A stretch of 64,000 nucleotides of DNA from Anaerolineaceae bacterium (GTDB lineage Bacteria > Chloroflexota > Anaerolineae > Anaerolineales > UBA11657): positions 128,315 through 192,314 of the forward strand of contig BGOS01000003.1 in NCBI GenBank assembly GCA_003569365.1, read 5' to 3'. Below the pieces are notes generated by a model. It did no database searches and had not been told where the DNA came from. It was given only the letters and a program-made list of their open reading frames with translations. Of this stretch, positions 49,045 to 58,400 are shown one piece after another; within the stretch, counting starts at the first letter, position 1, and every line of letters begins with the position of its first letter. Made by a program: the position numbers and the translations under genes.

Positions 49045-51066
49045 TTAACCGCCGATGGTAATGTCCACCAGAACCGGCCGGTCATGCAGGGGCTGTACTG
49101 GCCGCGCGTTGAGTGGGAATAACATTTTGAAGGCGGCGATCTGTTCGGCTGACATTTGAATGGGGTTGGCGAGCAGGAGCCAGTTGACGCCTTCTGAGCA
49201 AGGGGGCGTGGTGAGCGAACCGGAGTAGCGATAGGCGCGCCGGTCTTTGGGGAGCAGGGTCACCGGGTCGAGCGGCGCCGGTACCGGCTGTTCTTCGTCC
49301 GCTACAGCTGGCATGTGCTTCCATATTTCCGAGTAATTCGCGTTGGCAGCCCCGACGTTAATTAGCACACCCACGACTGCCAGGTTTCCTTCAGCGTCTT
49401 TGTGCACCAGATGCATTTCCATGGGCAGGGCACGGCCAAGCAGGGTGTGCTCGCTGGGAGTGTGAAAGTGAAACTGGAGCAGGTTGTAAGTTACGTTGTC
49501 TAGCGTGATGGTGCTGCCAGCATCAACGTTTGCCTGAATTGTGTGGCCGTTATTTTTCACCTTCATGCCTTCGGGCTGATAGTTGAAAGCAATGTCTTCA
49601 AGGCCGATCGGCTGGTATTTTTTGATGTCAATGGGGGATTGACTCATGCCGGTGCTGCAGACGGCATATTCTTCCGAGAGGGTTCCCCACGCTGCCGGGC
49701 CGACTGCGCCTTCATATGCCCAATGCGGTTTGGCATTGACTGCGGCGGCATCACCGCCGGCCGCATGGCCTGCGGCGTCTCCTGCGACCGTGCTCGTGCC
49801 ATCCGCAATCAGCACACCGTTAATCTCATGGATGACACCGTTTGTAGCCATGATGTCTGCGGTGGTTACTTTTACATTGCCGTTGATCATGACAGCGTCG
49901 TGGTCCACTGAGATGTTCAGCTTTTTTCCAGTCAGCCCTGTGTTGGCAGTGCGCCCATTGAGTGAGGCGATGTCAGTTGCCACAGCTTTGGTCATGATCA
50001 CGTGGTACATAAGCAGATCAACAAGTTTTTGTTTGTTGTCCGGTTTTAGCAGCGTGTCTAGAGTTCCGGCGGGTAGCGCTTCAAAGGCGGCATCTGTGGG
50101 GGCCAGCACTGTGAAGGGCCCCACGCCTTTGAGCGTTTCCACTAACCCGGCGGCCTCAATTGCGGCGACTAATTTTGTGAAGTGTCCGGCTTGGCTGGCG
50201 GTGGCCACGATGTCCAATGCGTCGCCGTGGGCTGCGGCATCGGCGGCTGGCGCTGCGTGGCTGTCTGCGGCTGCGTGCCCGGCTTCCGCGACCGCAGCGC
50301 CGTCCGGCATAAGCACTCCGTTGATCTCGTGTATCACGCCGTTGCTGGCCATAATGTCAGCGGTGGTGACACCCACTGTTCCGTTGAGCATTACCTTGTC
50401 GTGGTCGACCTTGACAGCAATTTGTTTCCCTTCGAGCCCGGTGTTGGTGGAATGGCCATTCAAGCCGGAAATATCGGCAGCCATGGCTTTGGCTGTGATT
50501 ACGTGATACATCAATAGATTTACAAGCTCAGCTTTGTTTTCCGGCATCAGAAGCGCTGCGAGCGTTTCCGGTGGCAGCGCGGCAAAAGCCTCGTCGTTGG
50601 GCGCTAACAGGGTAAAAGGCCCGGCTGATTTTAGAGTTTCCACCAAGCCCGCTGCTTCCACGGCTTTTATGAGAGTTGTGAAATGCCCGGCGTGAATTGC
50701 GGTGTCAACGATGTCTGCGCCAGCTGCTGCGTCGTGACCGGCTTCGGCAGCTTGTCCGGGTTCCGGCGTTGCGGCTTCGGCGGCGTGTCCGGCTTCCGCA
50801 GCCGGGCCCGCGCCGGCTGGTTGGGCAGTCAGCATCTCAGCCAGCTGCGCGCGCAGTGCTTCGGTTTCAGCCTGCAAAGTTGCATTCATGGTTACAGCTT
50901 CGCCAGCTGCGGCATCTTTTGCGGGCGCGGCTTCAGATTGGGCTGCATCAGCTTCCGGTGCAGCGGCCGCAGGTGCGCTGGCGCCGAAGCATCCGGTGAC
51001 AACGAGTGCAGCCACCACGAGAATTGGCGGTGCGTAGGTGCGGAAGTTCTTGAGATTGGAAAACAT
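49045..51066 (-). CDS. Lipoprotein with two fasciclin (FAS1) domains and a C-terminal alpha-carbonic anhydrase domain
   Basis: 673 aa; lipobox VALVVTGCFG; FAS1 motifs 'GPFTLLAPNDEAFAALP' and 'GPFTVLAPTDAAFEALP'; alpha-CA 'SQSPIDI', 'LLQFHFHTPSEHTL', 'PMEMHLVHKD', 'GSLTTPPCSEGVNW'. Confidence 0.93.
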   Translation of the reverse strand: MFSNLKNFRTYAPPILVVAALVVTGCFGASAPAAAAPEADAAQSEAAPAKDAAAGEAVTMNATLQAETEALRAQLAEMLTAQPAGAGPAAEAGHAAEAATPEPGQAAEAGHDAAAGADIVDTAIHAGHFTTLIKAVEAAGLVETLKSAGPFTLLAPNDEAFAALPPETLAALLMPENKAELVNLLMYHVITAKAMAADISGLNGHSTNTGLEGKQIAVKVDHDKVMLNGTVGVTTADIMASNGVIHEINGVLMPDGAAVAEAGHAAADSHAAPAADAAAHGDALDIVATASQAGHFTKLVAAIEAAGLVETLKGVGPFTVLAPTDAAFEALPAGTLDTLLKPDNKQKLVDLLMYHVIMTKAVATDIASLNGRTANTGLTGKKLNISVDHDAVMINGNVKVTTADIMATNGVIHEINGVLIADGTSTVAGDAAGHAAGGDAAAVNAKPHWAYEGAVGPAAWGTLSEEYAVCSTGMSQSPIDIKKYQPIGLEDIAFNYQPEGMKVKNNGHTIQANVDAGSTITLDNVTYNLLQFHFHTPSEHTLLGRALPMEMHLVHKDAEGNLAVVGVLINVGAANANYSEIWKHMPAVADEEQPVPAPLDPVTLLPKDRRAYRYSGSLTTPPCSEGVNWLLLANPIQMSAEQIAAFKMLFPLNARPVQPLHDRPVLVDITIGG

Positions 51067-51120
51067 TGAATTGTTCCTTGCACTTGTACTTTGAAATTTG
51101 CTCGCCCGGCAAGTACCTTG

Positions 51121-52686
51121 TTATGAGGCCTTGGCGCGTTCCTTTTCAACCAAAATGCGCCGTAGAATTTTACCAGCGCTGGATTTCGGGATGGTGTCGA
51201 TGAATTCCACTTCCCGCACCCTTTTTTGCGGGGAAAGATGAGACGCCACAAAGTCGATGATAGCAGCTTCTGAGATGGTGGCGCCGGGCTTCAGCACCAC
51301 GTAGGCTTTGGGGATTTCGCCTGCCTCTGCGTCTGGTTTTGGAATGACCGCCACGTCTGCGATGTCCGCATGCGTGAGCAATAGTGCCTCCAGCTCGGCG
51401 GGAGCCACTTGGAATCCCTTGTATTTTATTAATTCTTTCAGCCGGTCAACGACGGACAGGTAGCCGGCTTCATCACAGAAGCCGATGTCGCCAGAGTGCA
51501 GCCAGCCATTGCTGTCGATCATGGCTTTTGTGGCTGGCGGGTTGTTTAAGTAGCCAAGCATTACTTGCGGGCCGCGCAGCCACACCTCGCCGCGCGCGCC
51601 CGGACCCAGCGCTTGTGCGGTTTCTGTGTCTACTATTTGGCACTCTGTGTTTGGCAGGCACGGGCCTACGGCGCCCGCCTTCACCAGGCTGTCCGGGGTG
51701 ATGTGCGTGGCAGGGCTGGTTTCTGTCAGGCCATAAGCCTGCTTTACGACGCACTTCAGGCGCGTTGCAGCCTCGGAGGAAAGTTCCGGGCTGAGCGGTG
51801 CGGCGCCAGACATAATTACTTTCACGCTGGATAAGTTGTATTTGTCCACGAGGGGATGCTTGGCCAGAAACAGCACAATCGGCGGCACCAGATGCATCCG
51901 GGTGACTTTATGGTTCTGAATGATTTGCAGGAATTGTTCGGGGTCAAAGCGCGGCATTGTGACCACGGTGGCCCCCTGGCGCAGGCTAACGTTCATAATC
52001 AGCATCATGCCGTATATATGATAAAAGGGCAGCACGCCAATAAGCGTGTCTTTTTCGGACAGCTGCTCGACGGATCCGGCCTGGCATACATTCGCAACCA
52101 GGTTGTAGTGCGTTAGCATCACACCTTTTGGCAGGCCGGTTGTGCCACTTGAATAGGGCAGTGCCACAACTGTTTGTCGGGCATTAATTTGTGCGGCGGG
52201 AATTTTGGCTTCGCTGTTCAGCAGTGTGCTAAACGAAGTGGCGCCTTCGGCTTCGCCAAAAACAAATATCTCCTTGATGCCTGTGCGCTCTGCAGCTGCG
52301 CGCGCTCTATCGAGGAAAGGCGGTACGGTAATGAGAAAAGTTGCGCGCGAGTCAGTTAGCTGGTTTGCGAGCTCGTCGGCAGTGTAGAGCGGGTTGACCG
52401 TGGTGTTGGTGCCGCCAAGGCTGGCGACGGCATGAAACGCAATTGCGTATTCTGGCAGGTTGGGGCTAAAGATTGCCAGAGTGTCGCCAGATTTGAAGCC
52501 ACGCTGCGCCAGCCCGGCGGCAGCGCGCCGGATGCCATCGGTAAGCTGGCCATAAGTGAGCGTGCGTCCGCTCGGGCCATCAATCAGGGCAGCGCGTGCG
52601 GGGTAATTGGCGGCATGCTCAAACACAAATTGGGTGAGCGGCATCTCCGGGATGGTGATTGGCGGGAATGGACTGTTAAATATCAT
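51121..52686 (-). CDS. AMP-dependent acyl-CoA synthetase/ligase (4-coumarate-CoA ligase-like)
   Basis: 521 aa; LPYSSGTTGLPKGVMLTHYNL, YGLTETSPATH, GWLHSGDIGFCDEAGYLSVVDRLKELIKYKGFQVAPAE. Confidence 0.95.
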   Translation of the reverse strand: MIFNSPFPPITIPEMPLTQFVFEHAANYPARAALIDGPSGRTLTYGQLTDGIRRAAAGLAQRGFKSGDTLAIFSPNLPEYAIAFHAVASLGGTNTTVNPLYTADELANQLTDSRATFLITVPPFLDRARAAAERTGIKEIFVFGEAEGATSFSTLLNSEAKIPAAQINARQTVVALPYSSGTTGLPKGVMLTHYNLVANVCQAGSVEQLSEKDTLIGVLPFYHIYGMMLIMNVSLRQGATVVTMPRFDPEQFLQIIQNHKVTRMHLVPPIVLFLAKHPLVDKYNLSSVKVIMSGAAPLSPELSSEAATRLKCVVKQAYGLTETSPATHITPDSLVKAGAVGPCLPNTECQIVDTETAQALGPGARGEVWLRGPQVMLGYLNNPPATKAMIDSNGWLHSGDIGFCDEAGYLSVVDRLKELIKYKGFQVAPAELEALLLTHADIADVAVIPKPDAEAGEIPKAYVVLKPGATISEAAIIDFVASHLSPQKRVREVEFIDTIPKSSAGKILRRILVEKERAKAS

Positions 52687-52848
52687 GGTTGCTTCCTTTA
52701 CTGTGCAGACTATTATTTATAGGCAAGTTAGGGCGCAAGTAGTTCGGGGGCCTATGGGCGACGGCAGTATGGGCACATCTTTACGCGTATTTACGATTGT
52801 GTTTATGGCTCTTTTACATTGACTGCTGGCGCCAATTATAGACTGGAA

Positions 52849-52988
52849 CTAGTTTCTCTCCTTTGTGGGGGTGCGATGCTAGTACAGATTGCGTGAGTGG
52901 TCTGTATGTGCCCGACCGAACCCTGCGCTTTTGCGTCGTACCCCAGAAATTATTTAGCGCTCTGCATTGTGCCGGGCGCTTTTTATTT
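52849..52988 (+). ncRNA. Candidate structured small RNA with own promoter and terminator
   Basis: TTACAT-N17-TATAGA (52814-52842); long-range stem GGGGTGCGATGC (52868-52879)/GCGTCGTACCCC (52933-52944); inner hairpin TACAGA/TCTGTA; terminator hairpin 52956-52980 plus TTTTATTT. Confidence 0.45.
52956..52988 (+). terminator. Intrinsic terminator in an intergenic region with no upstream + strand CDS
   Basis: AGCGCTCTGCA-TTG-TGCCGGGCGCT (one mismatch) followed by TTTTATTT. Confidence 0.75.
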
Positions 52989-53043
52989 AATCCGGGCTGA
53001 ATATAATTGCTGATGGGCGGTTGGGCTATGTTTGTAATCGGAC

Positions 53044-53433
53044 TTGCGAATTATGTGGTTGGGGCTAACCAGGCTTGTGGCTGATACTGAGTCGATATGC
53101 ACGTTCCTGGATGAAAAGGTCGGTCATTTCGACGACTATGTGAGTAGTTTGGCGGTATTCCCGGATCGGGTTGAGATTATGATCGGGTGGCTGGAGCCGC
53201 GGAGTATCGTTGTTGCCGCCGGAAACATAGCCTGGGTACGCAAGGGTGCGTTCGCACAAAAGAACGTGATCACGATTATGCCGGTAAGCGGTCCGGCTTA
53301 TGAGCTCGTAGCAAATTGGGATGCAACTGTGAAGCTAGAGATCGTTGAGGCTTTGAAGTCCATCATGCCGGCGCCAGTCCGAGTAGTGGATGGCGATGCG
53401 AGTGGCACTGCAGCGGACGCCAGCGCGGGCTAG
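53044..53433 (+). CDS. Hypothetical protein
   Basis: 129 aa; TATAAT at 53002-53007 upstream; no family recognised. Confidence 0.55.
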   Translation: MRIMWLGLTRLVADTESICTFLDEKVGHFDDYVSSLAVFPDRVEIMIGWLEPRSIVVAAGNIAWVRKGAFAQKNVITIMPVSGPAYELVANWDATVKLEIVEALKSIMPAPVRVVDGDASGTAADASAG

Positions 53434-53470
53434 CTGCGGTCCAGAGATACCAAAGATGTTCACGCGGGTC

Positions 53471-54747
53471 CTACCCGCCGGTTAAATAGTCTGCCGGGTC
53501 GACGTGTGTTTCGCGTTGCATAATTTCGAAGTGCAAGTGCGGACCGGTTGAGTTGCCCGTTGATCCGGAAATTCCCAGCAGGTCACCTTTGGCAACTGTT
53601 TGGCCGCAGCTGACGGCGATGCTATCCAGATGTGCGTACAGCGTCTGCCAGCCCTTGGCGTGGTCCAGAACGATGGTGTTGCCAAAGCCCCATTCCGTCC
53701 ATTGCGCGAGTGCCACGATACCGCCTTTGCTGGCGTAAACCGGAGTGTTATATGGTGCGGTTACATCATAGCCGCGGTGCCGGTTGCTGTACCCGTTTCC
53801 ACTGCGAGAGCTGTAGGTGGTGGGCCAGCCAAAGCCGCGGCTGCCGGGGTCAGCGGTAACGCCGGCCGGCAAGCAAGCGGGCGGCAGGGCAATTTCGGAG
53901 CGCTCCATGAGCAGCGGTATGGTCATTCCATTGAGTGACATGATCGAGAGAATATTTGTGCCCGAACGCAGTGCAAGACCCGCGAAGGATTCGCCGGGCT
54001 GCACTAAGTAAGGTATGCCCAGCGGTGCAGGAATTTTTAATTTCTGGCCTGGGCGCAGAGTGCTGTTGTTTCCGAGTTTGTTGAACCGGCGAAGAACGTA
54101 GGGCGGCAGGTTAAATTTTGCGGCAATTTGGTTGATTGCATCCAATGGCTGCACAATGTAAAGCCCGTTCGTGGCCGCAAGTTTCTCCCGCGCTGTCTGG
54201 GGTGTCTCGACCTTGGCAAGTTGGTCGGGTTGGATGATGACTGCCTGCGCGACAGGTTCGGCGGCGGTTGGGGCAGCCAGCCCGCCGAGGCAGCAGGTTG
54301 AGCAACCGCTGCTGGCGGCTCGGGTGCTGCTGCGGGTGGGCTGGAGGCTGCTATCGGTATTGCGAGCCGCATTCCATTTACTATCGTGGACCGGGTTAAG
54401 AAGTTGGCCTCCATTATTGCTTCCATAGTGGAACCGTAAATGTTTGCAAGCGCCATCAGCGTTTCACCGCGGGTGACGGTATGGATTGTGCCGGACAGGA
54501 TTGGGATGAGCAACACTTGTCCGGGAAACAGCGTTTGACTCTTTAGGTTGTTTGCGCCGTGGATTGCGAGCAGAGAAGTGCTGAAGCGCTCGACAATGCT
54601 TGTGAGGTTGTCTCCGGGTACAACTTTGTAAGGGATTGTTTCTGTGGCGTGTACCGGTGTGGGCGGGTTCACACCGAGAATTAGGGCGGCAAGCAGGGTA
54701 ATTTTTAGGGCGTGGGCGGCATGGCTGAGCAGTGTTCGGCGCAACAT
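53471..54747 (-). pseudogene. Secreted LysM / M23 (LytM) peptidoglycan peptidase, apparent frameshift near 54280-54300
   Basis: N-terminal frame: signal peptide, LysM repeats (YKVVPGDNLTSIVERFSTSLLAIHGANN, HTVTRGETLMALANIYG); downstream frame: more LysM plus M23 'HRGYDVTAPYNTPVYASKGG...GPHLHFEI'. Confidence 0.85.
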
Positions 54748-54808
54748 GGGCGTTACGAGTGCAAGGAGCGTGCCTGCACAGACTGGTAAACTGTGGGCGG
54801 AGAATCAA

Positions 54809-54892
54809 GTGCTGATCAGGTACATTTTTGCTTTTGTGGTGGTAAGTGCGGTTGTGGTTGGCTTGGGCTTGTTGCTGCAGCTCGCTTATTAG
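54809..54892 (+). CDS. Possible single-TM microprotein (MLIRYIFAFVVVSAVVVGLGLLLQLAY)
   Basis: 27-codon GTG-start ORF preceded by GGAG at 8-10 nt; strongly hydrophobic. Confidence 0.3.
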   Translation: MLIRYIFAFVVVSAVVVGLGLLLQLAY

Positions 54893-54911
54893 GGCTTCGG
54901 CTGGTGCTGGC

Positions 54912-55493
54912 TCAGCGCAGGTAGGGCTGCAGCCACGCAAAGGACATGGCTCCTGCATAAGCGGTGAGGGTGGATTTGGCAATGTTGCCGGCCAAAGTAG
55001 CCGCGGTAAAGCGAGCCAGCGGCATTTTGATTATTCCGGCGGTGACCCCCGCAATATCAAAAAATGGATTCGGCACAAAAGCCAGAATGAAAACGATAAG
55101 AGTTGCGATTGATTGGCGGCCGCGCATCAGATTGAACATGCGTGCGTACGCCGGCCGGTCTTCAAGTAACGCACCTCCAGAGAAACCGGCAAGGTAGCCG
55201 CTTAGTTCCCCCAGAGTTGCGCCAGCGCCGGCAGCACATCCGACCAATGCCGGGTGCAGCAGGCTGCCCAAGGCGTAGGTATACACAAGGCCAGGCATGG
55301 GCAGCAGGACTGAGCTGCTGGCAAATGCGTTCACAATGAATGCGCTGGCGTAGCCAACTTGCTGCAAGGATTGAATACTGTCACGCAGCAGATAGATTGT
55401 GATTGAAAGCCCGCCCACTGCGAGCAGGCCTGCGAGGCGCAGCCACAATGCACCCGGCCGTAGTTTGGGAGTGGGAGGCTGCGGCTCTAACAT
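54912..55493 (-). CDS. VTT (SNARE-associated/DedA-like) domain membrane protein
   Basis: 193 aa; 'GATLGELSGYLAGFSGG', 'FVPNPFFDIAGVTAGIIKMP'. Confidence 0.88.
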   Translation of the reverse strand: MLEPQPPTPKLRPGALWLRLAGLLAVGGLSITIYLLRDSIQSLQQVGYASAFIVNAFASSSVLLPMPGLVYTYALGSLLHPALVGCAAGAGATLGELSGYLAGFSGGALLEDRPAYARMFNLMRGRQSIATLIVFILAFVPNPFFDIAGVTAGIIKMPLARFTAATLAGNIAKSTLTAYAGAMSFAWLQPYLR

Positions 55494-55499
55494 TGTTGG

Positions 55500-58400
55500 C
55501 TATGCGGGTGGGAGTTGGGCAATCAGGGCGCGCACGGCGTCCAGTTGGTTTTGGGCGGCATGGCGCAGGGCGCGTTTTGCAAAGTCCCGCGCAGCAGGCT
55601 CGTCTGCAGTGCTGTGGGCCGCCACTGCAAGCAGTAAAAGAACATCGGCGCGCTGCGGGCCGTTGTTTGTGTAACCCAAGGCGCGCTGGCCCTGCGCCTG
55701 TGCCTCGGGGAAGTTTTTGGAAGCCAGCGCAACTTGCGCGGAGTTTTGGGCAGCGCTGAAGAGCTTGCCGCGCAGCGTGGCACGCAGTGCGGCAGCGGTG
55801 TTGGTCTCACTGGCAGAGAAGTATGGGGTGCCTTGATTGAGGAAATCGATTGCCCGGTTGATCAGCGGCTCTTCGGTGGAAACGGAAAGAGCTGTGGCTG
55901 CCTGCAGCGCTGCAGCGGCGCGCGCCGGCGCATCGGGCGCAATTGCAATTGCGCTGGCAAAGTCGTTGGCGGCTAATGTTAAATCTGACGCGGCGGAAAG
56001 TCTGGCTGCGCCCAGCAGTTTCTCGTGCGCAGTAGTGCGCAGTTGTAGCAGTTCAACCCGGAGCGCTGTTGATTGGCCGGCGGGGGAGATTGCAATTGCA
56101 GCCGTGAGTGCACCTTCAGCTGCAAAATAATTACCGGCTGCAATTGCGGACTTTGCGTCAGTTTGGAGCGCGCTAACTGTTGCTTCTGCTGCCGGTGTTG
56201 GCACGGGATCGGTGACGGGTTCTGCGCCCAGCTTGCTGAGAATCGAATTGAGCGTGCCTGTAGCTGCTGATATGTGCGCTTGGTACTGGGCTGCTTCTGC
56301 AGCGGGTGTGCTGCGCACAGCTTGCGTCCAATAACCGATTGCGCTGCGCAGGCTGGCTTCTGAGCCTGCAGTTTCGGCGAGCTGCGCAAGCTGCGCGAGC
56401 AGGCGCACTTGCTGGTTTGTGGTGGTTGCGGCGCCAAGCGCTGTGGCTAACAATTGTGCCGCAAGCGCCGGTTGGTTGGCGGCGCTGAATGCGCTAGCGG
56501 CCCTGATGCGCCCGTCTACTAAGTCGCCACAGAGAGAGTCGCGGTTCGCTGTCAGTGCTTGAACATCATTTGCCGGGACTAATTGCAGCGCGGTCTTTAT
56601 GTCGGCGCACGTTGCGCTGGCTGCGACGCCGTCATTTTTATCCGGGACGGGCAGCGCAAGCATCTTGTAAATGATTGCGCGTTGCTTGCGGTCAGTGGCA
56701 TGGGCGAGCGCCTTCTGGAGGTCAGCGCGGGCTGCGTCCCATTCGCCAGCTTGTTGGTGCTTTGCGGCTGATTGCTCGAGCGCTGTGCGCAAGCTGGTAT
56801 GAAGATTTTCTTGCAGTGCGTCGACGGCACTTTGCTGTGTGGTGTCGGCGTAGGTACGCGCTTGATCGATTGAAGTTTGAGCAGATTCCAGCCACCGGAT
56901 GACAGGTTGCTGCATTAGGAAACTTGCCAGTGTGAGGTAATGCTCTGACCGGGCTGAGCCCGTTTCTGCTAAATCCGCCAGGTTGGAATATGCGCGCGAC
57001 ACTAACTCCGGATCTGCAGCTGCAGTGGCGCTTGAGGCCAGTGTGGTCCAGGCGGTTCGTTGCGCGTCGGGCGATGCATCGGCGGCAAAAGGCGTGTCAG
57101 GACTTGCGCCAAGCTGGGCCGCAATGGCGGCACGCTGGGCGGTGATGGATGCAATGCGTGTTTGGAGTGGCGCAAGTTCTGAGGTGTCGGCGAATTTGAG
57201 CGCGCTGGATGCTTCTTGGAGTCCGGCTGTGACTGACGCGAAATCTTTGCGCTGCGAGAGCGCGGTGGCCAGAAGCAACTTGATGCGCACCCGCTCAGAG
57301 CGGTAGGGTGAAAGCTCCAGCGCGCGTTGGTAGGCCACGGATGCTGCTTCTGCATCTCCATCTGCAAGGTTGCGTTCGGCTTGGGCAATACTGAGAGCTA
57401 CATATTTGATGCGGATACTTTCGATCAGCGTAACGACTTCCGGTCGCTGATCGCCGGCTGCTGTTAGAAGTGCGGAGTTGGCCCACGTCCAGGCGCGCGC
57501 CGTGTTTTCCGGTTGGTTAGTGTTGAGCGAAATTGTGGCGCGTGTCAGGTTGAGGCGCGCAGCGGCTGGTCCGCTCAAGGCAGTGCCCAGCGTATCACTA
57601 AGCAGGACAATTGCGTCAGCAGTGAAACCTTGCTCAGCGAGGGTTTCGGCGGTTTTGATCACTGCGCTTGCGAGGCGCTCCGAGTAGTCTCGCCGCAGCT
57701 TGTGCACGCTGGCGCGGGCACCAGTTGTGGAAGTGGCAAGTGCCGCATCAAGTTCGCCGAGTGCGAGCCGCAGGCTTTGTATATCTCCTGTGGCTGCGTG
57801 CAAGGCGGCCATTTTTATGTAGAGCGCTGCCCGGTCCTCGGCGGACGGCGCAAGCGAGACGGCCGTGGCAAGTTGTTCGATGGCGAGCTGCGGTGCAGGA
57901 TTTGTTGCGAGCTGGTCGGCAAGAGCGGTTAACTGTAAGTAGCGGGGCGCCGTGCTGCGGGTTGCGTAGGTGGCATGGTTGCCGGCCTGTTCGGGTGGCA
58001 CGGGCTGCCCCTGAGCCGTAAGGTCCCGCGTCCATTTTGATTGCTGAATGAGTATCTGTGGTTGGAGCGCAATGGGCGCAAGCAACCACGCTTGTTCTAG
58101 TTCGGCAACAGCGGCGGTTAATGCGGGCGCGCTGTTCGGGCCGGCAACTGCAGTTGCGACGAGTTGTTTGAGTTGCGTCTGTTGTGGCTCACCGGCGCTG
58201 AAGGCGAGCGCAGCGCGGAAGGTGGTTTCGGCCGCGGTGAAGTTGCCGGCTGCGAGTTGGGTTTCTCCTGCTGTCCGCTCGCGTTCCATGATTTGTTGCC
58301 GCACTTGGTCCCGCTTTTGTTGCAAGGAAGCTTGGTCGGTTTCGCTCGCAAATCTCAGGGCTTCTGCAAAACTTCCATCGGCTTCTTTTAGGTTGGCAGT

